Both the position numbers and the translations under genes were made by a program. A DNA stretch of 64,000 nt. Origin: Puccinia triticina (Eukaryota > Basidiomycota > Pucciniomycetes > Pucciniales > Pucciniaceae). The DNA lies in NCBI RefSeq assembly GCF_026914185.1, contig NC_070573.1, forward strand, positions 1,798,001 to 1,862,000. The letters are read 5' to 3'. This document shows positions 1-9,465 of the stretch, piece after piece; the first letter of the stretch is position 1, and every line of letters starts with the position of its first letter. The notes beneath the pieces are model-generated. The model was given only the letters and a program-made list of their open reading frames with translations, was not told the DNA's origin and did not search any database.

Positions 1-298
1 AGAATTATTTAAAATACCCAACAAATATTACCAATAAAACTGCCTAGTCCTTGTATTACATGCTTTGAACCAAAGCCTTACCCCTCAATTGAACTATTGT
101 TGTGAAATATCTGACTCCGATCTACTTAGCCCAAAAAATCCATTCTGATACCCAAATTCATGAGCCTCAAAAGAGAAGAGGCATGTGAAAGCGAGAAAAT
201 CACACCATCTTCAATATCTACAAATAAGAGATTCCAGATTTAAATCTCTCTTTCTCAAATTGTTGATCCAAGTTTGATCATTGCAGAGAAATTTGGAC
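1..298. other. No gene seen
   Basis: AT-rich sequence with no open frame of note, no RNA gene and no repeat that I recognise. Confidence 0.4.
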
Positions 299-554
299 TC
301 GGACAGGCAGCTAAGATTGGACAGGCAGATAAGATTGGACAGGCAGATAAGATCGGACAGCCAGATAAGATTGGACAGGCAGATAAGATCGGACAGGCAG
401 ATAAGATCGGACAGGCAGATAACAGATAAGATCGGACAGGCAGCTAAGATCGGAAAGGCAGATAAGATTGGACAGGCAGATAACAGACAAGATTGGACAG
501 GCAGCTAAGATCGGACAGGCAGATAACAGATAAGATCGGACAGGCAGCTAAGAT
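299..554 (+). repeat. 18-bp minisatellite rich in AGATAAG
   Basis: About 13-14 head-to-tail copies of an 18-bp unit (GACAGGCAGATAAGATCG and close variants). Some copies are lengthened by an AGATAAC insertion or carry GCTAAG instead of GATAAG. The open frame across it only translates the repeat and is not a gene. Most units contain AGATAAG, which fits the WGATAR core bound by fungal GATA factors; any regulatory role is inference. Confidence 0.85.
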
Positions 555-744
555 ACACATCTGGTGGATAAAGTAGAGTCAAAATGAACACCAAGGTCAG
601 GCTGAGGCTGGGCAGAGGACTGGATATGTTGACTGTCACATGACATCTGATAAGATAATTTTGGTTTTTTTTACACTATTTGAAGATAAGTGTTGGATTG
701 GGGAGATAGCTTAGAAATTTACCAAGATCGTAGTGAAAATCATA

Positions 745-1666
745 TCAGTTTTCTGGGAAACAGTACCCGCAATGTTTAACAACCTTGTAACAAAACTCTG
801 CGGTCAAGATATCCCCAGTGACTTGACGGATCTCCCATTTGGGGTTGTTAGTACAATTGAGGAGTTGTGAAGCTTGCAAACTGTGCTTGGTGGAAGCAAA
901 CCCAAGCTTGATTGGATTCAGCTTGGGCCAGTAGGTTGGCAGGTACAATAGCTGTACCCCGGCGGCCTTGCATAGCTCCCGCACACGTCCGCCTTGGTGG
1001 AAGGTGACGTTGTCCAACACTAAAACGGAGTTGATGTCGGGGTAGGCATTCATGCAAGGTAGCTGGAGTAAGAGTCCAGAGTCAGTTCAAAGAATTCATC
1101 AATGTTAAAGAAAGAAAAATTGAGCTTACCAAGTCATGCTCCAAGAAATGCTCAAATTTTTGCCTGTTGAACGTTTCCATGGTGGTCGTTAGGGCTGTCA
1201 GTCCTTTGATTGAGATAGCAGCAAGAAGACTTAAGCAAAGCGGGTTCTGGTTGAGTATGAACCAAGCGGCGGGGGTCCCTCTTGGTGACCTAGCATACAC
1301 TCGGAGGAGCTCTCTGTTGCAGAATGAGCTTTTGTCTGGCAGAACAAATCAGTTATGATTTGTTTGGTGGAGAGATAAGGTGAAAACTCACCTGTGAAGA
1401 CCAAAAACTCCGCAGGATAATACTCCATACGTTCAATATAGGAGTACTTCGCAAGGAGTGATCATCAAATGTTTCTGGTCTCTGGTTTTTTTAAGGTGAT
1501 TGACAAACGTCGGACAAGGTTGTGGTGGACTGCTTCAACACTGAGAAGCATGCCGGTCAAGTCGTAGAGATGTTCTCGGATCTCTTCCAAAAAGAGGCTG
1601 GGTTCAGATCAGACAAGCTCAATGATAAACTTGCAATCTTCTCTGGTCAGCGTGGCTGGTTGGCCG
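745..1666 (-). pseudogene. Tc1/mariner-like DDE transposase, C-terminal part, decayed
   Basis: Read on the minus strand, the frames give the catalytic half of a rust-type Tc1/mariner (DDE_3) transposase. In order: an HTH-like piece RGQPATLTREDCKFIIEL, an in-frame stop, SEPSLFLEEIREHLYD, then SPRGTPAAWF and FEHFLEHDLV, then LVLDNVTFHQGG and LPTYWPKLNPIK. The last two match the family's second catalytic Asp block and the ...PDLNPIE block, but here the usual final Glu is Lys. Stops and frame shifts break it into several short frames. The N-terminal part lies 8 kb away at 9787-10077, because a solo LTR and later elements inserted between them. Activity is very unlikely. Confidence 0.75.
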
Positions 1667-1671
1667 CGGGC

Positions 1672-1837
1672 TGTTAGAATTATGCCCCATGCCCAGAAGA
1701 GGGTTTATTTCCTGTTCGTTCCTTTTCTTTCCATCAGGGTCCTTTAGCCCCCTAGGCCCCTCTTAGGCCCCTTTTTCTCCATGTATTTCATTCGTCCCCT
1801 CATGAAATACAACCCCCACTTAGTTCCGAGCCATTGG
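1672..1837 (+). mobile_element. Solo LTR, left part (interrupted)
   Basis: Begins with TGTTAGAATTATGCC, preceded by CGGGC at 1667-1671. The other end, at 9660-9781, finishes ...CATTTTCTTCA and is followed by the same CGGGC at 9782-9786. A TG...CA sequence with a 5-bp duplication inside the transposase gene fits a solo LTR of about 288 bp, later split by the element starting at 1838. No second LTR or internal region of this element is visible. The alternative is that the whole 1672-9781 block is one unusual LTR element. Confidence 0.6.
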
Positions 1838-2068
1838 TTGCAGGGGAGCGAGTAAGGAACGAACAGTTCCCCCCGGTCCATGGAGGCGGCATGAGCGGGC
1901 CAGGACCTGGACGTACCAAACGCAAGGCTGGACACCAAGTCATGCGCATACGTGGTGCACAGCTTTGCGGGTCATATAAATATGACCCTCTGCTGATGGT
2001 TCGACCCCCTCAGCGCTCCTCTCCCCCATCGTCGCCCAGGTCCAGCTCATCCAGAGCCGCTCCCTTTT
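1838..2068 (+). repeat. Split direct repeat A1 of a YR-type retroelement
   Basis: This 231-bp block recurs almost exactly at 9177-9407 (A2). It contains a TATA-like stretch, CATATAAATATGACC, near 1973, so it may carry the element's promoter. The open frames running through it (1834-2247, and 9074-9703 through A2) are not conserved coding sequence. Confidence 0.85.
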
Positions 2069-2200
2069 TTATTTTTATTTTATTTTTTTTTATTTTTTTT
2101 ATTTATTTATTTATTTTTTTTGACCTGTTCTACTCATTTTATGTGCCCATAGACACTTGCCTCGCATCTTTTCCACTTCCCCTTATCATGTTAAGTTGTT

Positions 2201-3902
2201 TTGGATGTGCGCCTGATTTGCTATTTGTTTCAAATTGGATCCTTTAGCTTTTGGCCGTCAGGAGTGAAGTGCGAGATGAACGTACACCTCTGGGAAGAAG
2301 CGCTGCAGAGTGCAGGTTTGCTTCCAGAGCTACAAGACATTATTGTGGGTTTTAGATCAGGCTTCGACCAAGGGATCCCGCCTCATCATATTAGAGACTT
2401 GAAGTGGTTCACCCCGGAGAGACTTGAAGTGGTTCACCCCGGACAACCATAGATCGGCTGTCGCGGCGGAGGAGAGGATCCAAAAATCAATTGCTGACGA
2501 AGTCATCGCTGGCCGGATGATTGGCCCATTCTCACACGATTACCTGTCAACGTTTCTCCCGTTTTTCCGGACTAGCCCGCTTGGCTCGGTAGTGAATGCG
2601 GATGGCAAGATGAGGCCTATCAACGACCTGTCTTTCCCTCGGAATGACCCCCTGACTCCTTCCGTGAACTCTTTCGTGGACAAGTCGGAATTCAAGACTA
2701 CGTGGGACGATTTCCGGACGGTTGCCCAGTTTTTCAAAGAAAATCCAGGACCTTTTAAGCTTGCACTTTTCAACTGGGAAAAGGCCTACAGACAGGTTCC
2801 GACACTCCCAGCGCAATGGCCCTATCTTATGGTGAAGGACTTGAAAGGAGACTTGTTTTTAGATACACGCATAACCTTCGGAGGTGTCGCGGGTTGCGGC
2901 TCCTTTGGCCGACCGGCCGACGCCTGGAAGCGCCTTATGCAACACGAATTCGATGTCGTGACCATTTTCAGATGGGTCGACGACAATCTGTTCATCAAGA
3001 AGCCAGACTCGACTTGCAACATTACCGATGTCGTCAATCGCTCACTAGCTCTGGGCGTCCTCACCAACATGGAGAAATGTTCCGATTTCGCGGACGTACA
3101 GAAATACATCGGCTTTGTGTGGAACGGGAGCAACGCCACCGTCCAACTCCCGGAGAAAAAGAGGCTGGAGCGTATCGAACAAATAGGGGTTTTCCTGGTT
3201 GCCGGGGCGTCGTTCAAGTTCAGCGCCGTCGAGATTCTAGCGGGGCGCCTCAACCACGCTTCATACGTGTTGCCACAACTGCGCTGTTATCTTCGTGTTT
3301 TGTACGCATGGATGGCGCGCTGGAAAAACTTCTGGTCTTTTCAGGAGCTTCCCAAGGACGTGAGGGTTGACCTGGAATTTTGGCAGGCCACGCTACAAAA
3401 ATACGATTGCACTTGCCTTATTCCGACCCCGGAGGAGCGTGAGATTGCGTGGGTGGGAGACGCCTCCACCAGCTTCGGCATCGGTGTCCTTGTTGGGAAG
3501 CGATGGTCTCAGCTACGCCTCAAGGAGGGCTGGGAAGGCTCTGAGAAGCCTTTCCGTAACATTGCGTGGCTCGAAACGGTGGCTATCCGGATCGGCATCC
3601 TCATGCTAAGGGAACTCGCGTGGGTGCAGAAAGGTTCGAACTTCGTGGTCTGGACGGATAACACAACCACCGGCAGTGTTCTGTTGTCGCGTAAGTCGCG
3701 CGATGTGCACGTTAACGAAGAATGGAAAGTGATCCAGGGGCTATTGGTCAATGTCCAGCTCGACGTGACTCCCAAGAGGGTGGTCTCGAAGGACAACATC
3801 GCCGACGACTTGTCTAGGGGCATCCGCGGGGCCCATTTACCCACAAACAGGGTCTGGTTCTGCATTCCAGACGACTTATCCCCTTTCCTTTTTCACGCCT
3901 AG
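2201..3902 (+). pseudogene. Reverse transcriptase-RNase H of a DIRS/Ngaro-like retroelement, frameshifted
   Basis: The main frame (2424-3902, 492 aa) reads KWFTPDNHRSAVAAEERI, then GKMRPINDLSFPRND (RT fingers), FGGVAGCGSFGRPADA and FRWVDDNLFIK (the RT active site, with WVDD in place of YxDD). An RNase H domain follows with WVGDASTSFGIGV, a Glu in AWLETVAIR, VVWTDNTT and SKDNIADDLSRG. This RT-RH arrangement is typical of basidiomycete tyrosine-recombinase retroelements. The start of the frame lies upstream (2201-2452) and is put out of frame by a 25-bp tandem duplication at 2393-2442. No gag and no tyrosine recombinase frame are present before the B1 repeat, so the copy is defective twice over. 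Confidence 0.75.
2393..2442 (+). repeat. 25-bp tandem duplication that breaks the RT frame
   Basis: AGAGACTTGAAGTGGTTCAC plus CCCGG occurs twice back to back (2393-2417 and 2418-2442). Because 25 is not a multiple of three, the upstream frame ends soon after and the downstream frame restarts. The repeated segment encodes the conserved KWFTP start of the RT region in both frames. Confidence 0.9.
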
Positions 3903-4226
3903 CGCTTCAGTGTAGGTCCGACCCGCCTAGCCTCGGCTGAAGGCCAACGGCGCCTCTCTGGCACGAGACGTCGCCGCCAGGCCGGCCTTTTTCCTTGTTT
4001 ATACGCCCTCAGGCATCCTTTTCCGGAAATGAAATGCCGGCGTATCGTGATTTGCTTCCTTGTTCACTTTCGTTGCATTAGGCGGGTTTGTTGGCGCGCT
4101 GCTCCCATAGAGGAGAGCGCACGCCAGGGTCGAGGTCGCTGCCCACCGTCCTCTCTGTGCCCTCTGTTTTTCATTGAGGTTTGGGTGTTCGCGCGTGGCT
4201 CAGGCTCCCTAAAAAACCTGAGTCAT
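3903..4226. other. GC-rich 3' stretch of the retroelement, no gene
   Basis: Lies between the RNase H stop and repeat B1. I find no tyrosine recombinase motif and no long frame here. The region where Ngaro-like elements normally encode the recombinase appears to be deleted. Confidence 0.5.
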
Positions 4227-4388
4227 GGGTTTACACCCGAATCCCCGAAACCTCGATGTTCTTTGGCATAGAGATGAGGAGCAGGCGCATCCTCTTCTCC
4301 TGGTCAAGGTTAGGAAGGGACATTGGCCCTTCCTACCTTTACACCCGCACTTGATGCGGCTCAATGGCGGCGCCAACGAGCCGCAGCA
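4227..4388 (+). repeat. Split direct repeat B1, main part
   Basis: Starts GGGTTTACACCCGAATCCCC and matches 9466-9627 (B2). The last 32 bp of B1 lie at 9145-9176 on the far side of the copia insertion, so the full repeat is 194 bp in both copies. The join is marked by the CAGCA duplication at 4384-4388 and 9140-9144. Confidence 0.85.
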
Positions 4389-4693
4389 TGATGAGATGAA
4401 TCATCCTAGGGCAGCAGAACACAGAGATGAGTGAGTTCGTGGAAGGATGATTCATTGCATCATAGAAATGAAAGAACAAGGAAAAGAATAAAAAGACAAA
4501 AAGAAAGAAACACTAACCTGGGGCAGCAGAACACAGAGATGAGTGAGTTCGTGGAAGGATGAGGAAAAGGGCTTCCACGTCTCTGCTGCCTCAGGTAACT
4601 ACATACAGGATGTCACGACTGTGAAAGGTGAGAGAAAGGTTTGAAGCAGGAAAACATGAGAGAAACATGAAACAACAACACTACAACTCAACA
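4389..4693 (-). repeat. 3' LTR of copia-1
   Basis: 305 bp, nearly identical to 8835-9139 (differences seen near 4408, 4456 and 4489). Contains an internal duplicated motif GGCAGCAGAACACAGAGATG. Confidence 0.92.
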
Positions 4694-4705
4694 CCCCCCC
4701 TTGCT
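4694..4705 (-). promoter_or_regulatory. Polypurine tract of copia-1
   Basis: On the minus strand the sequence GCAAGGGGGGG directly precedes the TGTTGAG start of the 3' LTR, as expected for the plus-strand primer of an LTR retroelement. Confidence 0.8.
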
Positions 4706-4774
4706 GAAAACCAGATGGAAACAAAAAGAAAAGAAAAGAAAAACAGGAGGAAAAGAAACAGAAACAAAAGAGGA

Positions 4775-7700
4775 CTAGACTACGCCGAACCTGGTACGAT
4801 GATCTTCAAGGAGAACACGACTGAGGGGTTTTGTGAGCATGTCGGCAAGCATGTCCTTGGTTGACACGTGGAGGACTGATATTTTTCCGCTTTTGACACA
4901 CTCACGCGAGAAATGATACTGCGCGTCAATATGCTTGGTGCGGGCGTGATGTTCGGGATTCTTGGCTAGGGCTTCGGCTCCTGCGTTGTCAAAGTGAAGA
5001 GGGATTGCTGTGTGGGGACGCAGGCGGAGCTCGGTCAGAACATACCGCAGCCAAAGACCCTCCTTGCACGAGTCCGACATCGCCTTGTATTCTGCTTCCG
5101 TGCTTGAGAGGGAAACAGTGGCTTGCTTCCGAGACTTCCAGGAGACGGCCCCGTCGCCAATGCGATACGTGTAGGCTGATGTTGATCTTCTGTCATGGTG
5201 ATCCTCGGCCCAATCAGAATCCGAAAAACCCGCACAGGTCAAGGAGCCGCCTAGACGGAGACGTAGGTGTTTGGTGGAGATCAGATAGTGGAGCACACGG
5301 ATTGCCGCCTTCCAGTGTGCCTCTGAGGGGTCTCGCAGGAACTGGGAGAGTCGGTTTACTACAAACGCAACGTCGGGCCTAGTGCATTGTGATGCCCAGA
5401 GCAGAGCGCCAATGAGTCGGGGATATGGACCGGAAGATGCTTGTTCCCCTGCTTTCCGGGGGACGAGGTCCTTGAAAAACGACTCGGTTGGAGTACGGAC
5501 AGAGATGGGGGAATCAGTCAGAAAACGCTTCTGAAGGTCGGTGATGTAGTGTTCTTGAGAGATGTAGAGAAGGTGGTCGTCCACCTTCCTGTCAATCTTC
5601 ATGGAAAGAAAATGATGTAGTTCTTCTTCCGCCCCTATCTTAAACCGTTTGCCGAGCGCTTCAATCAGGGGGCCAACGAAAGAAGGTTCACCTACGATAG
5701 CCAGGTCATCCACATGCACCGTCACTGCGCCAGCAAGGGTGCCGTTTTTGATTGTGAAGTACAGCGTTGGGTCATACTTGGACTGGGTAAGACCACACTG
5801 TACAAGGCCGGTATGAAGCTCGCGGTTCCATTCGCGGGGAGACTGCTTGAGACCATAGATTGAGCGCTTGACCTCACATACCCAGTCGGGATGTTCCGGG
5901 TCCTCGAAACCCGGCGGCTGTTCCATATAGACCGGTTCCTGCAGGCGTCCATTCAGAAAAGCCGACTTGAAGTCCACTTGTCGGCCGATCCACTTCTTGA
6001 TTGCCAGTAGACTAAGAATCAGGCGAAGAGTTTCCAGACGAAGTGTCGGTGCAAATACCTCATCGTAATCTTTCCCATGTACTTGCGTGTAGCCCATGGC
6101 GACTAGTCTAGCCTTAAGCTTCTGTATAGAATTGTCCGGACGACGCTTAATCTTAAATACCCACTTAGATTTTATGATTTTCCGTTTAAGCGGGCGAGGG
6201 ACTAGTTGCCACGTATCCATGCCAATCAGGGTGAGAAATTCTTCATCAGCGGCCTTCAGCCACTTGGACTTGTGCGGGGAACAAAGCAGTTGCTTCCAGG
6301 TCTTGGGGGTATCCGGCTCATCGTCAGGGGTTGCCGATTTTGCCCAGTTGCCGTACCGATCAGGAGCACGCCTTTGACGACCGGAGCGACGGTTCGGGGG
6401 AGAGGCTGGTCTGGTTGCCGGTGCTTCGGGCACGGGAGCTGCTGGTGCTGGAACCGACAGTGGAGGCAGCTGTTGGCTGATGATCTTCGGAGGAGGCGAG
6501 GGTGAAGGTGACGGGGGAAGGGGAAAGGAGGAAGGAGAACGAGGAGATGACGGAGGGACGGGGGGCGGGGAGGATGGAGTCACAGGAGACGGAGGAGGGG
6601 CTGCCAGGGAGGGCGGCGAGGCGGAGCACTGAGCTTGAGGTCGGTCCGCCGGTGCATGAATAGACGCCGTAAGACGGCGATCAAATCTCGGTTGAAGGGG
6701 GATGTCGAGAGGTGGCAGCGATTGCGTCGGTGAATCCGGGCCTAGAATGGAGTGCGACTCACGCCGTGGTGGGACTGGCTGAGGAGCCTGCAGGATCGGC
6801 CAAGGGAGTTCAATTGCCTGACGAGGCGGCTCCTTCTCAAGCTTTGATCCATAAGGAAAACTGCAGTCGTCGAAGAGCACATCGCGGGATTTGATCACAG
6901 TTCTCCGTTCAAGGTCCCACACTCGGTACCCATTTCCATCTCCCAGGTATGAAAGTAAAAGAGCCGACCGTCCCTTCATGTCAAGTTTCTTCCGGTTTGC
7001 TTCCGGAACTTTATACCACACCAAGCATCCAAAGGGGTGTAGACCGGTGATGTCGACAAGAGGCTTCCCCAGAGTTTCGTTTGGTGGCTTGAATCCGGCT
7101 GGGGTGTAGCAAGGGACGGAGTTTAGGGAAAACGACACATGACGAAGTGCGTCAGCCCAGAAGAATTTTGGGAGGCCGGCACTCATTAGTGAGCACCAAA
7201 TGAGATTCCCCAGCGTTCGGTTGGTCCTTTCAGCGACACCGTTCAATTCCGGGGAGTGGGGTGGGCCAGGTTCATGGACAATTCCGGCGTGATCCAGATA
7301 GGTCGTAAACTCAGAGGACAAGTATTCTCCACCGTTGTCGGAGCGGAGCGCTTGGATTTTGTGGGACCCATCCTTCTCAAAGTGGGCACGGAAGATTTTA
7401 AAGCAGGAAAACACATTTGACTTTGATTTCATTGGGAAAACAGAAACAGCTTTAGAGAAGTCATCGATGAAAGTGACAAAGTAATTATAGCCTTCTCTTG
7501 ATTGTACCTCAAATGACCCCACATCCGAATGTATGAGTTTGCCGGGGGTATTGGACCGGTGTGCCGCTCGAGACTTGAAAGAAGATCTGTGCATTTTGGA
7601 CTGAACACAGATTGTGCACCGTTGTACTTCGATCTCGTTCATGAGTGTGGGTTTGATCTTGAGAGTCTTCAGAAGTGCTTTCAGAGGTTTCAGGCCTATA

Positions 7701-8380
7701 TGTGACAGGCGTCGGTGGAATCCCAGGAGGGAGCTGTCAACAGATGACAGTGAACGGGAAGAGGTTGAGAATGACTTTACCTTGTTGGACGGCAAGTAGT
7801 AAAGGTTTCCTTTACGGTATCCTTGTCCAACAGAGTCGCCGCTCAGCTTGACTGAAGACGAGGTGAAGATGCCGCACCTTTCCTTGTCGAAGACACAGGT
7901 GAGTCCGGCATTGCACATCGCGGCGATGGACAACAGGGGTTCATGAAGGTCAGGGACAACAAGAGTGGGGACCGAGACCGGGGAGGACAGTGGAAGAACG
8001 GTCGTGCCGCGGTGAGAGGCTGCAACGAGAGAGTGATCTGCAAGTCTGACCGGAGTGCTGTCCGGCTTAATGTTTGTGACGCCCGACGTGTAGGGGGTCA
8101 TGCAGTTTGAACATCCTGAGTCGAGATTTGCGTCACGGAGAGCGTTCGGATGGGCGACTGATGCTTGCACGGATTCCACAACTGCATTCCCGGCTCTTGC
8201 GGGTGGTTGCGAGTAGGTGTCATCGTCTGAGCCCGAGTAATCCAAGTCGTCCTGATCATTGTCTCCGCCTCCAAGTTCAACGACGGTGGTTTTCCCGGCT
8301 GTGGCGTGGGGCCTCTGGCCCTGTCTACCTCTGCGGTGGCCTTGGCGACGAGGGCGATCAGTGGAGCGAGATGACTCCAT
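4775..8380 (-). CDS. copia-1 Pol polyprotein (PR-IN-RT-RH), intact
   Basis: 1201 aa with no internal stop. A basic and acidic leader is followed by an aspartic protease motif LDSGCSN at about residue 86. The GAG-pre-integrase region has a C-x2-C (CTICVQSK). The integrase core has DVGSFEVQSREG, ALRSDNGGEYL and GVAERTNRTL (D, D, E). Then come a Pro/Ser-rich linker, copia-type RT (FLNGRLQEPVYMEQPPGF, YGLKQSPREWN, VHVDDLAIVG) and RNase H (STEAEYKAMSDS, ARTKHIDAQYHF, DMLTKPLS). Length is shorter than a full copia Gag-Pol because gag and its zinc knuckle are missing. The start chosen is the first ATG; the true product could begin earlier if translated another way. Confidence 0.93.
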   Translation of the reverse strand: MESSRSTDRPRRQGHRRGRQGQRPHATAGKTTVVELGGGDNDQDDLDYSGSDDDTYSQPPARAGNAVVESVQASVAHPNALRDANLDSGCSNCMTPYTSGVTNIKPDSTPVRLADHSLVAASHRGTTVLPLSSPVSVPTLVVPDLHEPLLSIAAMCNAGLTCVFDKERCGIFTSSSVKLSGDSVGQGYRKGNLYYLPSNKVKSFSTSSRSLSSVDSSLLGFHRRLSHIGLKPLKALLKTLKIKPTLMNEIEVQRCTICVQSKMHRSSFKSRAAHRSNTPGKLIHSDVGSFEVQSREGYNYFVTFIDDFSKAVSVFPMKSKSNVFSCFKIFRAHFEKDGSHKIQALRSDNGGEYLSSEFTTYLDHAGIVHEPGPPHSPELNGVAERTNRTLGNLIWCSLMSAGLPKFFWADALRHVSFSLNSVPCYTPAGFKPPNETLGKPLVDITGLHPFGCLVWYKVPEANRKKLDMKGRSALLLSYLGDGNGYRVWDLERRTVIKSRDVLFDDCSFPYGSKLEKEPPRQAIELPWPILQAPQPVPPRRESHSILGPDSPTQSLPPLDIPLQPRFDRRLTASIHAPADRPQAQCSASPPSLAAPPPSPVTPSSPPPVPPSSPRSPSSFPLPPSPSPSPPPKIISQQLPPLSVPAPAAPVPEAPATRPASPPNRRSGRQRRAPDRYGNWAKSATPDDEPDTPKTWKQLLCSPHKSKWLKAADEEFLTLIGMDTWQLVPRPLKRKIIKSKWVFKIKRRPDNSIQKLKARLVAMGYTQVHGKDYDEVFAPTLRLETLRLILSLLAIKKWIGRQVDFKSAFLNGRLQEPVYMEQPPGFEDPEHPDWVCEVKRSIYGLKQSPREWNRELHTGLVQCGLTQSKYDPTLYFTIKNGTLAGAVTVHVDDLAIVGEPSFVGPLIEALGKRFKIGAEEELHHFLSMKIDRKVDDHLLYISQEHYITDLQKRFLTDSPISVRTPTESFFKDLVPRKAGEQASSGPYPRLIGALLWASQCTRPDVAFVVNRLSQFLRDPSEAHWKAAIRVLHYLISTKHLRLRLGGSLTCAGFSDSDWAEDHHDRRSTSAYTYRIGDGAVSWKSRKQATVSLSSTEAEYKAMSDSCKEGLWLRYVLTELRLRPHTAIPLHFDNAGAEALAKNPEHHARTKHIDAQYHFSRECVKSGKISVLHVSTKDMLADMLTKPLSRVLLEDHRTRFGVV

Positions 8381-8435
8381 CGGACGAGGGCGAGATGAAT
8401 CTGTTGGACGATGACACCGACTGTAAAATGAAGAT

Positions 8436-8520
8436 GTGTCTGGTGAGAGTCGAACTCACGACCTCAGCTATGCTGAGACACATACTAGAGTGCTGCCTTT
8501 ACCAACTAGGCTACAGATGC
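8436..8520 (-). tRNA. tRNA-like sequence with long variable arm, probably a pseudo-tRNA
   Basis: Read on the minus strand it has a D-arm GCCTAGTTGGTAAAGGC, a six-pair variable arm CTCAGC-ATA-GCTGAG, a T-arm GTGAG-TTCGACT-CTCAC, and an acceptor stem with five of seven pairs. The long variable arm is the class II (Leu/Ser) layout. The anticodon stem is weak and its loop is eight bases (TCTAGTAT), so no anticodon can be assigned. It lies in the leader of copia-1, between the primer site and pol. Confidence 0.5.
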
Positions 8521-8822
8521 TTGTGGCTGCCAGCTGGGTGGTTGGTTGGTAGTGCTCATGGGTCAATCCAACAGCCCTCTATACTGTGGTGATACATCAT
8601 GGTAGCAGACTAACAGACAACTCAACACCCCCCCTTGCTACATGATGGGAAGTGGGGATTGACCCCAAGAGAGAGTGGGAATGAGACCCAGGAAAGATGA
8701 TCAGCGTAGGGATTGAACCTGTGATCTAGATGTAGGCTTATAGGGGTTTGCGTGGTCTTACAAGTAAGCATTCACAAATTCATCAAGTCTCTATTGTAAG
8801 CGAGTAGCGCTCAGGTAGCTCT
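8521..8822. other. copia-1 leader, no gene
   Basis: Non-coding stretch where gag would be expected. It contains several GGTTCAATCC / GGGTCAATCC-like words on the minus strand (near 8560, 8655 and 8710) that resemble Pol III B-boxes, but no complete tRNA fold that I can draw. Confidence 0.4.
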
Positions 8823-8834
8823 GGGCTCATAACC
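8823..8834 (-). promoter_or_regulatory. Primer-binding site: half-tRNA (initiator Met) type
   Basis: The 12 bases directly downstream of the 5' LTR on the minus strand are GGTTATGAGCCC. This is the exact complement of GGGCTCATAACC, the anticodon stem-loop of the eukaryotic initiator tRNA-Met. Drosophila copia and yeast Ty5 are known to prime from a cleaved initiator tRNA at this internal site. Confidence 0.8.
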
Positions 8835-9139
8835 TGATGAGATGAATCATCCTGGGGCAGCAGAACACAGAGATGAGTGAGTTCGTGGAAGGATGATTCA
8901 TTGGATCATAGAAATGAAAGAACAAGGAAAAGAAGAAAAAGACAAAAAGAAAGAAACACTAACCTGGGGCAGCAGAACACAGAGATGAGTGAGTTCGTGG
9001 AAGGATGAGGAAAAGGGCTTCCACGTCTCTGCTGCCTCAGGTAACTACATACAGGATGTCACGACTGTGAAAGGTGAGAGAAAGGTTTGAAGCAGGAAAA
9101 CATGAGAGAAACATGAAACAACAACACTACAACTCAACA
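8835..9139 (-). repeat. 5' LTR of copia-1
   Basis: 305-bp partner of 4389-4693, with TG...CA ends, followed by the CAGCA duplication at 9140-9144. Confidence 0.92.
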
Positions 9140-9144
9140 CAGCA

Positions 9145-9176
9145 AGTACCAGGCAAAGAGCGGCCGCCGCAGTGGA
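9145..9176 (+). repeat. Split direct repeat B1, last 32 bp
   Basis: AGTACCAGGCAAAGAGCGGC and onward; it matches the end of B2 at 9628-9659. It runs straight into A2, forming the B1-A2 junction. Confidence 0.85.
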
Positions 9177-9407
9177 TTGTAGGGGAGCGAGTAAGGAACA
9201 AACAGTTCCCCCCGGTCCATGGAGGCGGCATGAGCGGGCCAGGACCTGGACGTACCAAACGCAAGGCTGGACACCAAGTCATGCGCATACGTGGTGCACA
9301 GCTTTGCGGGTCATATAAATATGACCCTCTGCTGATGGTTCGACCCCCTCAGCGCTCCTCTCCCCCATCGTCGCCCAGGTCCAGCTCATCCAGAGCCGCT
9401 CCCTTTT
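9177..9407 (+). repeat. Split direct repeat A2
   Basis: 231 bp, nearly identical to A1 at 1838-2068 (for example TTGTAGGGG versus TTGCAGGGG at the start). It directly abuts B1 upstream and is followed after 58 bp by B2. Confidence 0.85.
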
Positions 9408-9465
9408 CCCTTTTCTCACAAAAACCACCCACCCACCCTTCTCATCTCACGTTTCGGGAGGTTTT

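Larger units (their letters stand above)
4389..9139 (-). mobile_element. Young Ty1/copia LTR retrotransposon, lacking gag
   Basis: Complete LTR-to-LTR element of 4751 bp read on the minus strand. It has 305-bp LTRs (TGTTGAGTTGTAG ... CATCTCATCA) differing at about three positions, a 5-bp duplication CAGCA on both sides, a primer-binding site next to the 5' LTR, a polypurine tract next to the 3' LTR, and one intact 1201-codon pol frame. It sits inside repeat B1 of the YR-type retroelement. There is no gag frame between the primer site and pol, so movement would need gag supplied in trans. Confidence 0.92.

Noticed and set aside
281..508. 75-codon plus-strand frame
   Set aside because: It only translates the 18-bp minisatellite (IRSDRQ repeats).
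1834..2247. Frames through repeat A (also 9074-9703)
   Set aside because: They cross LTR and split-repeat borders and differ between A1 and A2 downstream; no coding signal.
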